Shown in pieces: positions 30,910 through 40,986 of a DNA stretch of 64,000 nt. This DNA is from Streptomyces sp. JH34 (GTDB taxonomy: Bacteria; Actinomycetota; Actinomycetes; Streptomycetales; Streptomycetaceae), in contig NZ_JAJSOO010000001.1 of assembly GCF_029428875.1 (NCBI RefSeq), positions 2,294,001 through 2,358,000 of the forward strand. Direction: 5' to 3'. The notes below the pieces were generated by a model, which did not search any database, was not told the DNA's origin, and saw nothing but the letters and a program-made list of their open reading frames with translations. Both the position numbers and the translations under genes were made by a program. The first letter of the stretch is position 1, and each line of letters starts with the position of its first letter.

Positions 30910-33174
30910 TCACCTTCCAGGAAGCAGCGGTGAAAGGAAACGGCTCGGCTCACCGTGCCAGGTGATGGCGAGTGCGTCACGGGCCCGGGTGGCCGCGACG
31001 AAGAGCAACGAGCGCGCCCGGTGCAGTTCACGCCGGTGGCGGCTCGGATCAGTACGCTCCCACGCATCCACGGAGGTACGGGGCACGAGCCCCTCGGCCA
31101 CACCGGCGATGATCAGGCAGCGGTACTCCAGTCCTTTGAACCGGTACATCGTGCCGATGTGAACGCCTTGGTCGTTCCGCGGCCCGTCCTGCGTGATCTC
31201 GGTCGGGGTGATGCCTCGCCGGGCAAGCCGGTCCGCGAGCTGGGTGACCATGTCGTTCGTCGGAACGCAGATCGCCGTCGACTCACGGGGTACGTCGTGC
31301 CAGGCACGCAGTTGAGCGACGACGAGGTCCATCTCCTCGTCCCAGCTGTGTGCGCCCTGCAGGGACGGGCTCGAACCGTGGAGGACCGAGCGGTATCCCG
31401 CGATCGTCTCGGAGCCGCCGTCGAGGTCGTCGTACTCCCCCTCGTCCAGAACCCGTACGGCGTCGCGCAGGATCTCGCGCGTGGTGCGGTAGCTCAAGGA
31501 CAAACGGGAGGACCGGCCCCGGATGTGGACGCCGAGACTTCCGAGCGTGACCTGGTTGTCGTAGATCCGCTGGTGGGTGTCGCCGACGAGGAAGATGTCG
31601 TCGGGCTCGGACGCCACCATGGCGCGCAGCATCTTCCAGTGGGCGGCGCTGAGGTCCTGCGCCTCGTCGACCACGATGTGCCGGTAGCGATAGCGCAACC
31701 AGGCGCCCGAGCCGGCTTCGACGTGGAGGTTGTCCAGGCCTCCTCGGTCGTCACGCTCCCCCGACCGCCGGTCGATCCTGGCCTTACGGGCGATCTCCAG
31801 CCGGGCTGCCCGCTCGGCTACCTGACGGTGCGTCTCCAGCCCTTTGGTCTCCAGGCGCTGGGTGAAGCGTTCTGCCAGCTGCCAGATGCCGGCTCGTTCG
31901 ACGCGTGTGACACTGCGGCCCCGGCCCGCGCGCCGGGCGGCGAAGTAGTCACTCCGGGACGTCACGGCCTGGCCGAGGATCACCTGGTTCCACTCGTCGC
32001 TGAGGAACTCCGCGCTCCAGCGGTTTTCTCCCGCCTCCACCAGCAGTTCGCGCCATTCACGCAAGGCCGTCGCGTCGTCGATCCGCCGCTTGGCGCTGCC
32101 CGGGTCGGCCTCGCTGACGAGCCGGGTCGCAAGCTGGTCGACGTGGGTGATGTCGACCCGGGCGAGTACGTCGGGGCCGCCGAGCGAGAGGAGCCGCGCC
32201 CGCAGGTCCGCGGCGAGGTTCTTGTTGAACGTGGTGAGCAGGACCGGCTTGTTGCGGCCGGGCGGGAGGGCTCGCACCAGGTGGCACACGCGGTGGAGGG
32301 CGACGATCGTCTTGCCGGTTCCCGGCCCGCCTCCCACTCGTGCCGGGCCTGAGTACCGACGATGCACCACCTTTTCCTGGGTGGGGTGGAGGAAGATCTT
32401 CCACCGGCCGAAGTCGCCTTCCTCCAGGATGCTCTGCAAGGACTCGTCGTCGGTGATGACCACGGTCTGGGAGCGGTCGACGGCCGCCTGCCAGTCATCG
32501 GCGTCGAAGGTCTGCTCGGGCTCACTCACGGCGACGGGCGCGGTGACTTGGTCCATGACCGCGTCGTAGGGGACGCCGTCGCGCAGCCGGAGAAGGACTT
32601 CCCCGGTGTGGCGGGGCGCGTACTCGGCGAGACCGAGCAGCTCGTCGTCCGTGGTGAGTTTCCGGACGATCGGGATGAGCGGTCCGGCGACGCCGAGGTC
32701 TGCGAGCTGTTCGTCGGTGAACGCGGCGAAGAGAGGCTCCTCGACCGGCTTGCCCGGAGCGGGTTTCCGGGCGGGAACCGCGGTCGGAGCGGGCTCTACG
32801 CGCTGTACGTTCTCCTCGACGACCTGGAGATCCACGTACTCGATGGCACCCGTGATGTGGTTGATGCCGTAATTGAGCCGGTCCATGTTCTTGTGGACGT
32901 GGCTGCGGTGCTTGACCGAGACGAGGAGCCAGTCGTCACCACCGAGGCGGATCATCAGGGCCCGCCACTCACGGTTGACGCGGGCGGACCAGAGACGGTC
33001 GTGGCCTTCCAGTTGCTTGAGGTCGAAGCCGCCGGCTTCCGGGTTGCGGCGGAAGTCGTGCTGGAACTTGTAGAACGCGCCGAGCACGGTGCGGTCCAGT
33101 TTGATGATTTCCTTGTCGGCCTTGTCCAGCAGACGCAGGGTCACGCCGGTCCTGGGCGCGCCGGTGACCGTCAT
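30910..33174 (-). CDS. UvrD-like superfamily 1 helicase with N-terminal RelE/ParE-like domain
   Basis: The 754-residue protein has two parts. Residues ~10-90 (FYKFQHDFRRNPEAGGFDL, LWSARVNREWRALMIRL, WLLVSVKHRSHVHK) look like a RelE/ParE toxin fold. From ~275 on comes an SF1A helicase: Walker A GGGPGTGKTIVALHR, DEAQDLSAAHWKML (~505), GDTHQRIYD, SYRTTREI, YRFKGLEYRC (~683) and the C-terminal VAATRARDAL. The ATG at 33174 overlaps the giant helicase stop (ATGA), so the two are probably made together. A longer frame to 33603 overlaps that gene and is rejected. It likely remodels or degrades foreign DNA. Confidence 0.85.
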   Translation of the reverse strand: MTVTGAPRTGVTLRLLDKADKEIIKLDRTVLGAFYKFQHDFRRNPEAGGFDLKQLEGHDRLWSARVNREWRALMIRLGGDDWLLVSVKHRSHVHKNMDRLNYGINHITGAIEYVDLQVVEENVQRVEPAPTAVPARKPAPGKPVEEPLFAAFTDEQLADLGVAGPLIPIVRKLTTDDELLGLAEYAPRHTGEVLLRLRDGVPYDAVMDQVTAPVAVSEPEQTFDADDWQAAVDRSQTVVITDDESLQSILEEGDFGRWKIFLHPTQEKVVHRRYSGPARVGGGPGTGKTIVALHRVCHLVRALPPGRNKPVLLTTFNKNLAADLRARLLSLGGPDVLARVDITHVDQLATRLVSEADPGSAKRRIDDATALREWRELLVEAGENRWSAEFLSDEWNQVILGQAVTSRSDYFAARRAGRGRSVTRVERAGIWQLAERFTQRLETKGLETHRQVAERAARLEIARKARIDRRSGERDDRGGLDNLHVEAGSGAWLRYRYRHIVVDEAQDLSAAHWKMLRAMVASEPDDIFLVGDTHQRIYDNQVTLGSLGVHIRGRSSRLSLSYRTTREILRDAVRVLDEGEYDDLDGGSETIAGYRSVLHGSSPSLQGAHSWDEEMDLVVAQLRAWHDVPRESTAICVPTNDMVTQLADRLARRGITPTEITQDGPRNDQGVHIGTMYRFKGLEYRCLIIAGVAEGLVPRTSVDAWERTDPSRHRRELHRARSLLFVAATRARDALAITWHGEPSRFLSPLLPGR

Positions 33175-36100
33175 CGCTCGTTCTCCTCGTGGTCGTTCGC
33201 TGCCGGGCGGGCGACTCCGGTCACCAGCGCGGCGAGTTCGTCGGCGTCCCATTCCGTAGCGGTGCGGACCTGCCAGCCGGCGTCCAGGTAGGCACGGTCG
33301 CGTTGTTCGGCATCGATGTCCCGGTCGCTGCCCGGATCCGGCCGGTGCGCGAGAACGACACCGATCCGCTCTTCGGGCCAGGCGAGTTCCGCGGGCCAGG
33401 CGGCTGCTCCGAGTTCGTGGCCGGCCACGGGAGCGGGCAGGCCGAGGCCTGCAAGCGTACGGGCGAGGGCGGGAAGGCCGGGGTCGTCGATGAGGTACTC
33501 GATGACCTCGTGCCAGGCGGGGTCGCGTACGGCCGAGGCGGTTCCCTCCGGCATCTGCCCGGCCGCCTCGGGTCCACGGTCCCCTCTCTGGGAGGTGAGC
33601 CATCCGGCTCCCCCGGTCACCGCCAGTTCAGCCGGGTCGAAGCCCGGCAGCATGCCGGCTGTGAGCTGGACCCCGTCCCCTTCGCCCGCGTCGAGGAACT
33701 GGAGGAGGTTGCTCCAGTAGAGCCAGCCCTGCCAGCGCCGCCGGTGTGCGGCCTCGTCCGCCGCGACCGTCTCCGCGCTGTCGTCCAGCAGGGTCAGCGC
33801 GGTCCATACCGCCCCGGACTGTCCCCTGCGCAGGTCGAGGGCGATCGTGAGCGGGCATCCTGACGCGTCCCGGGTCGCCATGACCTGAACGGCTCCGTGC
33901 CCTCCGCCGAGGCGCTGCCCGTACAGCGCCTCACCGATCCTGCGGCCGGTCTCCTCGCCGTCGGCGAGCGCCCGGCTGGTCGCCGATACGGCGGCGAAGC
34001 CCGCGAGCGCGCTCTGGGTGCGGCGCCGCCAGATGTCGGGGTCCGGGTCGGTGAGGTATCCGATCAGTGTCTCCACGGGGTTGGCCCACACCAGGCGCGA
34101 CAGATCTCGGGGGTCTCCCTCGTGCATCCGCCGGTGGACGTCCATGGCCGTCTTCTGCGCGGTGTTGGGGTACGGCTTCCAGACAGGATCGGCCGGCGGC
34201 TTGGTCCGGCCGGTCCACGCCTGCACGTCGTCCCAGGTGAGCTGGAAGACCTGCCAGCCGTCCGCCCGCAGACGGGTGCGCTTATCCGCGTCGTCCTCGG
34301 CGGAGAGTTGCTCGGGGCTCGCGTGGTAGCGGTATCCGTCGAGGTACACCGCCACCCGCCGGTCGTCGTCGGTGCTGCGGAAGACGACGTCGGGCCGAGT
34401 GAAGCCGAGCGGGGTCTGCGTCTCCATCTGCCAGCCGCGGACCGTGCCGTCAGGTGCGGTGAAGCGCAGGGTGGTGTCCCTGGTGCCGTCGGCGGTGAGC
34501 GCGGTGCGGACACTGACCTCGTCCACCCGCTCCGCCCATTCGAGCAGTCCGCTCCGGAACAGTGCCTCCAGTTCGCTCTCCACCTGGTGCACGAGGGTGA
34601 TGTCCCGGGTCGTGGCGACGGACTCGACGCTCCATCGGTCCGCGGCGCGGCCGAAGAGTTCACCGAGCATGTCCAGCGCGTGCTCGCGGGAGACGAGTTC
34701 GTACTCGCCGTCGGTGACGTGCCGCAGCATGCAGCGGTGGCACGCGGGACGGCCCTCGGCGACGCACACACAGGTCTCGATGACCTGGCGGGCATGGTCC
34801 AGGACGTCTCTGAGACCGTCCTGGCCGGCCAAGCGGTGCAGATATCCGGTACCGCCGGGCAGCGTGTCGTACAGCACGAGGAAGTGACGGCGCAGCGCGG
34901 TGTCGCCGCCTTCCTCGGGCATGGAGTCGGTGACGACGGCCAGGTGGTCGGGGTCACCGCCGTAGCTTCGGGCGATACCGGCCAGCAGCAGTGCCTTGAA
35001 GGAGACGAGCCGTTCCTGGGTGTGGGCGGTGACGGCGGGAATGAGGATGCGCAGGGCATCGGTGCGCAGTTCGTGGGCCAGCAGCACCCGCTCGCCTTGT
35101 CGTGCGACGTCCGCTCCCCCGCGACGCCTGGGGCACCAGGGGCGGTGGTACCTGCCGTACACGGACGCGTCGGCGGTGTCCTGGGCGGCGGGACCGCCGT
35201 CGGGGTCGGCGAAGCCGCAGGCGTCGCACACCCAGAAGGGGTTGAGGCGAACCTCACGCCCGGCGAAGGCGGTGTCGGTGCCGCTGTCCACGCGGGTGGC
35301 TCCGGCGTTGATATGACGGATGCGCGCCTGCCGGCTGAACTCCCATCCGAAGGTGGCGTTTCGGTGCTTCCACGCCTGTTCGACGTCCCGTACGTCGATG
35401 TCGACGGCGGGTACGACGGTGTAGAGCCGACGCTCCCGTTCGTCGCTGTCGTCGCGGACGCGGACGTCGTCGCGTTCGTCCCGTGCGGTGACACGGCGCG
35501 GCACCAGGACCTTGTGCAGGCAGCCGACGTCTCCGATGGCCGCGGATCTGCAGCGGGGGCATGGCGAGGGGTCCTGCTCGGCGCGGTGGGTGCGGACGTG
35601 CCCGCAGTCGGGGCAGACACGCCACCAGATCCAGGCGGGCCGACCCGGGCTGCCGATGTCCAGTCCGGTGACACGGTGCTTGTAGCCCTGGGCGTAGTAA
35701 TGATTGCCGGGGGCGTACTCGGACAGGGCGAGGCGTGCGGGGCGTCTGTGGTGGAGGGTCTTGCTGTGGTCCTTACGGGTGCCGTCGGCCTGCTTCTCGG
35801 TCCAGGTGAGGGTGGCCTCCAGTTCCGTGGACGAGTCGATCAGGCTGTAGTTCGGCAGCAGGCCGAGATCGACGAGCGCGCCGTGGGCCGTGGTACGGCT
35901 GATCTCGCGGGACACACGTGCCACGTCCCGGCGCTCGGCGCGTAGTTCTCGCCCCTGCCGTTCCTGTTCGGGGTCGCCTGCGACGAGCAGCCCATGGGCC
36001 CGGTCGATGGCCTCGGTCCGGCGCTGCAGGTCGGCGCGGCGGTCCTCCCAGCGCCTGCACGCGGCTTCCAGCGCGCCTCCCAGACCCTCCTCGCCTGGAT

Positions 36101-39100
36101 CGGTCGCATACGTGACGAGAGCGGAGCGGGCCTGCGGGCTGACGCCGGTGCCACGGCTCTCGTCGTAGGGGGGGAACAGTCTCAGGAAACCCTTGGCCAG
36201 CCGCGGCCCCTGGGCGAGCGCGGCTTCGGTGAACTCGGCCTGCCAGGCGGAGGCGCCGAACAGCTCGGTGGCGCGCCCGGGCAGCGCCCGCAGGGGGGTC
36301 CCGTCGGGAGAAGTCAGCCGTCCGGCGCCCGCGAGGTCGAGGAGATGCGCGAGGTACTGGCGGCGCAGGATCTCGGCCGCGGACAGGTAGCAGCCGGGCG
36401 GCAGGACGTCCCCGGCGATCATCAGCCGGGGTTCCTCCAGGTAGTAGCGGTCCCGCGGGCCGCGGTCGACCATGGTGAGCAGGTACGAGTTTCCGGTGGC
36501 GCGTCCGGCCCGGCCCACGCGCTGGATGTAGTTGGCCGGCCCCTTGGGCAGGGAGGCGAGGACGACGGCCGACAGGTCGCCGATATCGATGCCGAGTTCG
36601 AGAGTGGGGGTGCAGGACAGCACCTGGGGGTTGGCGTAGTGGACGCGGGTGCCTTCGCGGAACGCCTTCTCGACGGCCTCTCGTCGGGCACGGCTCAGCG
36701 TGCCGGTATGTTCGGCCGTGTTGATGGTGAAGACGCCGGCCTCGCGGTACATGCGCCGGTAGAAGTCGTCGGTGAAGTCCCTCTGCCGCAGGCCGCTGTC
36801 GAGGTCCCGGCCGGTGGCGAGGATTCCGGGACAGCGGTAGCGCGGGCACGGCTGTCCGTGCCACTGGTCGGCGAGGTCGGGGTGCACGGTCTGCTCCCAG
36901 AAGCAGACCGGGCAGTGCGCGGTCGCGTCCGGCAGCGCGTCGTCGGCGAGTTTACGGACCTGGATGTGTCCGGGCTGGAGGCCGTAGACGCGGGTGGCCC
37001 CGTCGAGTGCGGTGCGCGCGGAGAGGGCCCCGATGTCGACGAGTGCGGGCAGCAGCCGGGTCAGGAAGTCCGTGGCGGCCTCCCTGCGCAGCCCGAGGGC
37101 ACGTACGGCCCAGTCCTGGTACCAGCCGAGCCGGCCGGTGAGCACGTCGAAGTCCTCGCTGCCCTGCTTCGGGGCGCCGAGCAGGAACGCGGGCGCGGAG
37201 ACCCCGCGCGGGAAGGCGGGCATACCGGCCTCGCGCCCGCCCCAGATCGCCCACCGGCGGACCCCCGCCTGGTCGAGCCAGGGGTCCAGCCAGGCGTGCC
37301 GGACGGCACCGCGGATGCGCAGGCGCTCCAGCAGGCCCCGGACGAAGCCGGTGTAGCGGTCGGGGCCGGGCAGGGTTCCGTCGGGCAGCGCGATCTCTCC
37401 AGGGGTGGTGAGGAGGATCTCGCGTACGAGGTCCGCCACGGCGTCGGCGTCGGGCAGGGGCACGTCGGCGGCGACGGTGCGGGTGAGTTCCAGGGTGCGG
37501 CCCTGCCGGGACCGGAGACCGAACTCCATGACGGTGGCGAACGCGAGTCGCTGCGCGATCAGTTCCCAGGTGGGCCGGGACCCGCGGCTGCGTCCGGAGA
37601 GCAGGGTGTCCACGCCCCGGACCAGGTGGAGGTCGGGCGGGATGACCGCTGCCTGCACCTCTTTGCTGTCGACGACGTCGGCGATCAGGTCGGCGGCCAG
37701 ATCGCCCAGGGTGATCGGCTCGTCCTGGTCGATGCGGCTCGCGAGCAGGGCGCGCAGCGAGAAGGTGTAGGAGCGGCTGGCGACGTATCCGGCGCGGTGG
37801 GCGGCGTCCTGGACGGAGTCGTTGAAGAGGAGGGTCTTGTTCTCGCCCTTGTTCTTGTCCAGCTCACCCCCGGTGAAGAGCTGGGTGACGGAGGCGGCGG
37901 CGAGCGCCGCGAGGCCGGTACCGAGGTAGCGGATGGAGTTGAAGGTGCGGCAGGCGGGGCACTGGTCGCGTTCCGCGGCCCGGTCACCGTCGAGGTCTGC
38001 GTGGACGAATGCGGCGTTGTGGAGGGGCCTGGGCCGGCGGGGTCCGTCGCCGTCGTCGGGGGCGTCGAAGTCGGTCTCGGGCGAGAGCGGGCGCAGCCGT
38101 CCGCCGGCGCCTTCCAGGACCATGAGGGCGGGCCCGCCGCGTCGCCGTTCCGCCCCGGCCGCGAAGGCCGCGTCATGCACTTCCCGCGGGGTGGCGGCGA
38201 TCATGTTGCGCACCCGGCGCTTGTCGCGGCCGACCGAGGCACGGCGAATCTTCGAGGCGTTCAGGTCGAGTTCGGCAGGGTCGACCTCCGGCGAGTAGGC
38301 AGCCCAGCCGGAGCGCCCGCACTCGCGGCAGAAGACCGCCGGCAGGAACACCTCGGCGGGGGGCGGGGCGCTGTCACCCGCCGGTACGACGGCCTGGTCG
38401 GCAACGTCGGCCGGTACGACGGGTCCTTCCCCGTCGTACGGCGAGGTCCGCGCCGACACACCCTGATCCTTGCGGGCCAGGGCGCCGTGCGAGGTGACCC
38501 GCTCGTCGTCCCAGCGGAATTCGGCACGGGCGGCGCTGATGCCGCGCAGCACGCGGGAGACGGACCGGACCCAGTGGTGGATCTCGATGGCCAGGAGAGG
38601 ACGCTCTGGGTGCTCGGGGTCGCGGGCGTACGACAGGAGGGCGATGTAGCGGGCGAGTGCCTGGGCGGCCACCCGGGGCCTCTGCTGCACGGCCATGCCC
38701 CAGTGGTAGGCGTAGCGGGGCAGTACCTCCGTGACCTCGGCGAGTGTCTTGGGCGTGCCGTCGAGGATCTCCAGGACGGCTCCGGTGAGCCGGTGGCGGC
38801 GAAGCACGCCGCCGAGCTTCTCCGGGCTGGGTCGGCTCAGGCCGGTGAAGGCCGCGACGAGGTCGTCCATGGCGCTCTCGTCGCGGGTGGGGTCACCGAG
38901 CGCGACGACCTCCTGAGGCGAGGGGAACGGCAGGGTGAAGTTGCTCTCGCCCGTGAAGTCCTTGGTGGAGCGCCGGTCCTCACCGACGACCGACTCGGGT
39001 GGGAACGGCACGCCGAAGACCTGCTCGGCGACCTCCAGCATGCCGCCCGTCCGCCCGTTCTCCCCCAGCGTGGCCGACGTGGCGACGGGGCAGACGGGGC

Positions 39101-39902
39101 CCAGCGGGCGGCCGTCCTCCGCGAGTCCGGTGACGGAGCCGAGGCGGCGCAGCAGCATCGCGACGTCCGTGCCCTGGGCGCCGTCGTAGGTGTGGAACTC
39201 GTCGAGGACGACGTAGGAGAGCGCGTGGTCCTGCCACAGCCGCTGGTCCTCGGGGCGTTGGAGGAGCAGGTCGAGCATCTTGTAGTTGGTGATCAGGATG
39301 TCCGGCCGGGTGCGCCGGATCTCGTCCCGGTCGACGGTGATGGCGGGGTTGGCCTGCTTGAACTCCTGCGACGGCTTGTCGCCGATGTAGAGCCCGGCCC
39401 GCACGCCCGCCTCCTTGAGGCGGGTGTCCTTCTCGTCGGCGAGCCGCTTGTTGATGCGGTGGGCCTGGTCGGTGGCGAGGGCGTTCATGGGGTAGAGCAG
39501 GATCGCCTTGACGCCCTCCCGGCCCGCCTCACGCTCGCGCCTGCAGTGGTCGAGCAGAGGGATCAGGAACGACTCGGTCTTACCGGACCCGGTGCCGGTG
39601 GTCACGAGGGTGGGCTGTGCGGGGCCGTGCAGGGTGGACAGCCGCTCCCAGGCGAGCTCCTGGTGCCGGTGCGGATTGAAGCCGCGGGGCCACCAGGTCA
39701 GGTGCCGCTTCCAGTCGTCGCCCTCGGCGCTCCGGAAAGGGGTGCGGATGCGGAGGTAGGGGCCGCGGAAGATGCCGTCGTCGGCGTCGCCGAGGAAGCC
39801 CTCCAGGGCGCGGCGGGTGCTCTCGTCGGCCAGCGCGTACGTCGTCGCGAGGTACTGGCTCAGACTGGCCCGTACCTGTTCGGCGGCGAGTGTGGGACGC
39901 AC
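33171..39902 (-). CDS. Giant DEAD/DEAH helicase with DUF1998 and C-terminal VSR/DUF559-like nuclease domain
   Basis: This 2,243-residue protein has an SF2 helicase core (Walker A TTGTGSGKTESF ~105; DEFH box VVLDEFHTYDG ~232; motif VI QRVGRAGRATG ~1127). Cysteine clusters lie near 525 (CRECGRSGW), 1000 (CPVCFWEQ) and 1435 (CPDCGHVRTH). A DUF1998-type end (GGTGYLHRLAGQDG; CVCVAEGRPACHRCMLRH ~1711) follows. After it sits a PD-(D/E)XK-like domain (RPDVVF, VAVYLDGYRYHA, DGWQVFQLTWDDV ~1850-1880) and a second similar fold at the C-terminus. DrmA plus DrmB of DISARM and DruE of Druantia are the nearest known designs. A perfect AAGGAGG lies 7 nt before GTG 39902. Confidence 0.85.
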   Translation of the reverse strand: MRPTLAAEQVRASLSQYLATTYALADESTRRALEGFLGDADDGIFRGPYLRIRTPFRSAEGDDWKRHLTWWPRGFNPHRHQELAWERLSTLHGPAQPTLVTTGTGSGKTESFLIPLLDHCRREREAGREGVKAILLYPMNALATDQAHRINKRLADEKDTRLKEAGVRAGLYIGDKPSQEFKQANPAITVDRDEIRRTRPDILITNYKMLDLLLQRPEDQRLWQDHALSYVVLDEFHTYDGAQGTDVAMLLRRLGSVTGLAEDGRPLGPVCPVATSATLGENGRTGGMLEVAEQVFGVPFPPESVVGEDRRSTKDFTGESNFTLPFPSPQEVVALGDPTRDESAMDDLVAAFTGLSRPSPEKLGGVLRRHRLTGAVLEILDGTPKTLAEVTEVLPRYAYHWGMAVQQRPRVAAQALARYIALLSYARDPEHPERPLLAIEIHHWVRSVSRVLRGISAARAEFRWDDERVTSHGALARKDQGVSARTSPYDGEGPVVPADVADQAVVPAGDSAPPPAEVFLPAVFCRECGRSGWAAYSPEVDPAELDLNASKIRRASVGRDKRRVRNMIAATPREVHDAAFAAGAERRRGGPALMVLEGAGGRLRPLSPETDFDAPDDGDGPRRPRPLHNAAFVHADLDGDRAAERDQCPACRTFNSIRYLGTGLAALAAASVTQLFTGGELDKNKGENKTLLFNDSVQDAAHRAGYVASRSYTFSLRALLASRIDQDEPITLGDLAADLIADVVDSKEVQAAVIPPDLHLVRGVDTLLSGRSRGSRPTWELIAQRLAFATVMEFGLRSRQGRTLELTRTVAADVPLPDADAVADLVREILLTTPGEIALPDGTLPGPDRYTGFVRGLLERLRIRGAVRHAWLDPWLDQAGVRRWAIWGGREAGMPAFPRGVSAPAFLLGAPKQGSEDFDVLTGRLGWYQDWAVRALGLRREAATDFLTRLLPALVDIGALSARTALDGATRVYGLQPGHIQVRKLADDALPDATAHCPVCFWEQTVHPDLADQWHGQPCPRYRCPGILATGRDLDSGLRQRDFTDDFYRRMYREAGVFTINTAEHTGTLSRARREAVEKAFREGTRVHYANPQVLSCTPTLELGIDIGDLSAVVLASLPKGPANYIQRVGRAGRATGNSYLLTMVDRGPRDRYYLEEPRLMIAGDVLPPGCYLSAAEILRRQYLAHLLDLAGAGRLTSPDGTPLRALPGRATELFGASAWQAEFTEAALAQGPRLAKGFLRLFPPYDESRGTGVSPQARSALVTYATDPGEEGLGGALEAACRRWEDRRADLQRRTEAIDRAHGLLVAGDPEQERQGRELRAERRDVARVSREISRTTAHGALVDLGLLPNYSLIDSSTELEATLTWTEKQADGTRKDHSKTLHHRRPARLALSEYAPGNHYYAQGYKHRVTGLDIGSPGRPAWIWWRVCPDCGHVRTHRAEQDPSPCPRCRSAAIGDVGCLHKVLVPRRVTARDERDDVRVRDDSDERERRLYTVVPAVDIDVRDVEQAWKHRNATFGWEFSRQARIRHINAGATRVDSGTDTAFAGREVRLNPFWVCDACGFADPDGGPAAQDTADASVYGRYHRPWCPRRRGGADVARQGERVLLAHELRTDALRILIPAVTAHTQERLVSFKALLLAGIARSYGGDPDHLAVVTDSMPEEGGDTALRRHFLVLYDTLPGGTGYLHRLAGQDGLRDVLDHARQVIETCVCVAEGRPACHRCMLRHVTDGEYELVSREHALDMLGELFGRAADRWSVESVATTRDITLVHQVESELEALFRSGLLEWAERVDEVSVRTALTADGTRDTTLRFTAPDGTVRGWQMETQTPLGFTRPDVVFRSTDDDRRVAVYLDGYRYHASPEQLSAEDDADKRTRLRADGWQVFQLTWDDVQAWTGRTKPPADPVWKPYPNTAQKTAMDVHRRMHEGDPRDLSRLVWANPVETLIGYLTDPDPDIWRRRTQSALAGFAAVSATSRALADGEETGRRIGEALYGQRLGGGHGAVQVMATRDASGCPLTIALDLRRGQSGAVWTALTLLDDSAETVAADEAAHRRRWQGWLYWSNLLQFLDAGEGDGVQLTAGMLPGFDPAELAVTGGAGWLTSQRGDRGPEAAGQMPEGTASAVRDPAWHEVIEYLIDDPGLPALARTLAGLGLPAPVAGHELGAAAWPAELAWPEERIGVVLAHRPDPGSDRDIDAEQRDRAYLDAGWQVRTATEWDADELAALVTGVARPAANDHEENER

Positions 39903-39996
39903 GCGCGGTCCTCCTTGGTGCTGGTGGGGCGGGTGAGGCCCGTCACCCCGTGACGCTCTACGGTAGCGGGGCGTCCCACCCGGCTTCGGCGGCGCC

Positions 39997-40938
39997 TCAG
40001 ATGCCGAGCTTCCGCCCGATGTGTGCGATGTGCACCCGCCTGGTGGCCTTCACGAACCGGAAGTGCAGCCGTCCTTCGTCAGGGGTGAAGCGCAGGTGGG
40101 TGTCGAAGTACTCGGTCGTACCGTCGAGGTCGACGAATGCGCAGTAGTCACGCTTGCGAGCCCCGTGTTCCGGCGTGACGGTTGACCCCCACAGGGGTCC
40201 GTCGAGCTCGGTCGCCTCGTCCCAGAGCCGAACGGCACGGTCCATCTCGGCCAGTCGCTTGCGGACCGGGTGCACCCAGTACTGCTTCAGCTCCCGCACC
40301 TGCGCTTCGACGTGCGGAAGGAAGCGGAGGTGGGGGAAAAGGTCGGCGCATCGGTCCCACAGCTCGGCCCCGGTACGAAGGGTGTGCAGGTCGTCGCGCA
40401 GGGCGGCTTCCTGCTCCGCACGGATCCACGGCGCGTGCACGTTGACATGTTCGGCACGGGCGGCGTGCCGGATGTCGACCTCGGTGCGCTCCAGGCCCTC
40501 TTCACCGTCCACGAGCTCCGCTCGGACCAGTGCGATCCGATCAGTCTGCCAACGGGCTTCCAGAGGCAGGGAGATGCCCATCCCGTCCATCAGGTGGGCG
40601 ATACCGAGTCCTGTCGCGAGCTCGTCGTCGTGGTAGTACGCCACGTCGGAAAAGGTCTCGCCCTCCGGGAAGACCTTCTGGTGGGGCCACTTGGTCTGCA
40701 TCTGCAGCAGCCGCTTCCACAGGTCCTTGGCGGCCGGCGTCCCGATCCACTTGCCGATCGGATGCCCCTGGGCCAGCTGTAAGGCGTTCACGGGTTCCCG
40801 GGACACCAGTTCCGTGCCCTGCCGGTCCACCCTGGCGACGGCGACGATGGCCTTCACCAGCTCGGTCATGGCCCGGTTGACCCGGTCCGGATCCGCTGTC
40901 GTCTCACAGGAATTCTCGTTCAGGAACAGCTGCGGCAC
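39997..40938 (-). CDS. Hypothetical protein in the defence island
   Basis: I do not recognise this 313-residue protein. It is soluble, with no membrane segment or signal. Notable stretches are PQLFLNENSCET at the start, TDRIALVRAELVDGEEG in the middle and YFDTHLRFTPDEGRLHFRF...HIAHIGRKLGI at the end, a compact beta-rich tail. GTG 40938 is preceded by GGAGGGGGAGAC. It lies 48 nt after the AAA ATPase and 94 nt before the giant helicase, all on one strand, so it is likely an effector or adaptor of the ATPase module. No function is claimed. Confidence 0.75.
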   Translation of the reverse strand: MPQLFLNENSCETTADPDRVNRAMTELVKAIVAVARVDRQGTELVSREPVNALQLAQGHPIGKWIGTPAAKDLWKRLLQMQTKWPHQKVFPEGETFSDVAYYHDDELATGLGIAHLMDGMGISLPLEARWQTDRIALVRAELVDGEEGLERTEVDIRHAARAEHVNVHAPWIRAEQEAALRDDLHTLRTGAELWDRCADLFPHLRFLPHVEAQVRELKQYWVHPVRKRLAEMDRAVRLWDEATELDGPLWGSTVTPEHGARKRDYCAFVDLDGTTEYFDTHLRFTPDEGRLHFRFVKATRRVHIAHIGRKLGI

Positions 40939-40986
40939 GTCTCCCCCTCCGGATGGTGTGCGCTGTGCCCCGCCCCCCGGCGGGTG

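Noticed and set aside
32870..32960. A possible phospholipase D (HxK) motif in HVHKNMD of the UvrD protein, as a stand-in for DrmC
   Set aside because: The spacing and the second HKD copy are missing, and the segment belongs to the RelE-like fold.
33175..33603. N-terminal extension of the UvrD-like protein to 33603
   Set aside because: It overlaps the giant helicase coding sequence and is Arg/Pro low-complexity; the ATGA overlap at 33171-33174 marks the true start.
35994..39953. A 1,319-codon open frame on the plus strand
   Set aside because: It is antisense to the giant helicase, which has motifs, SD and codon bias; the plus frame is low-complexity Arg/Gly/Val sequence typical of high-GC shadows.
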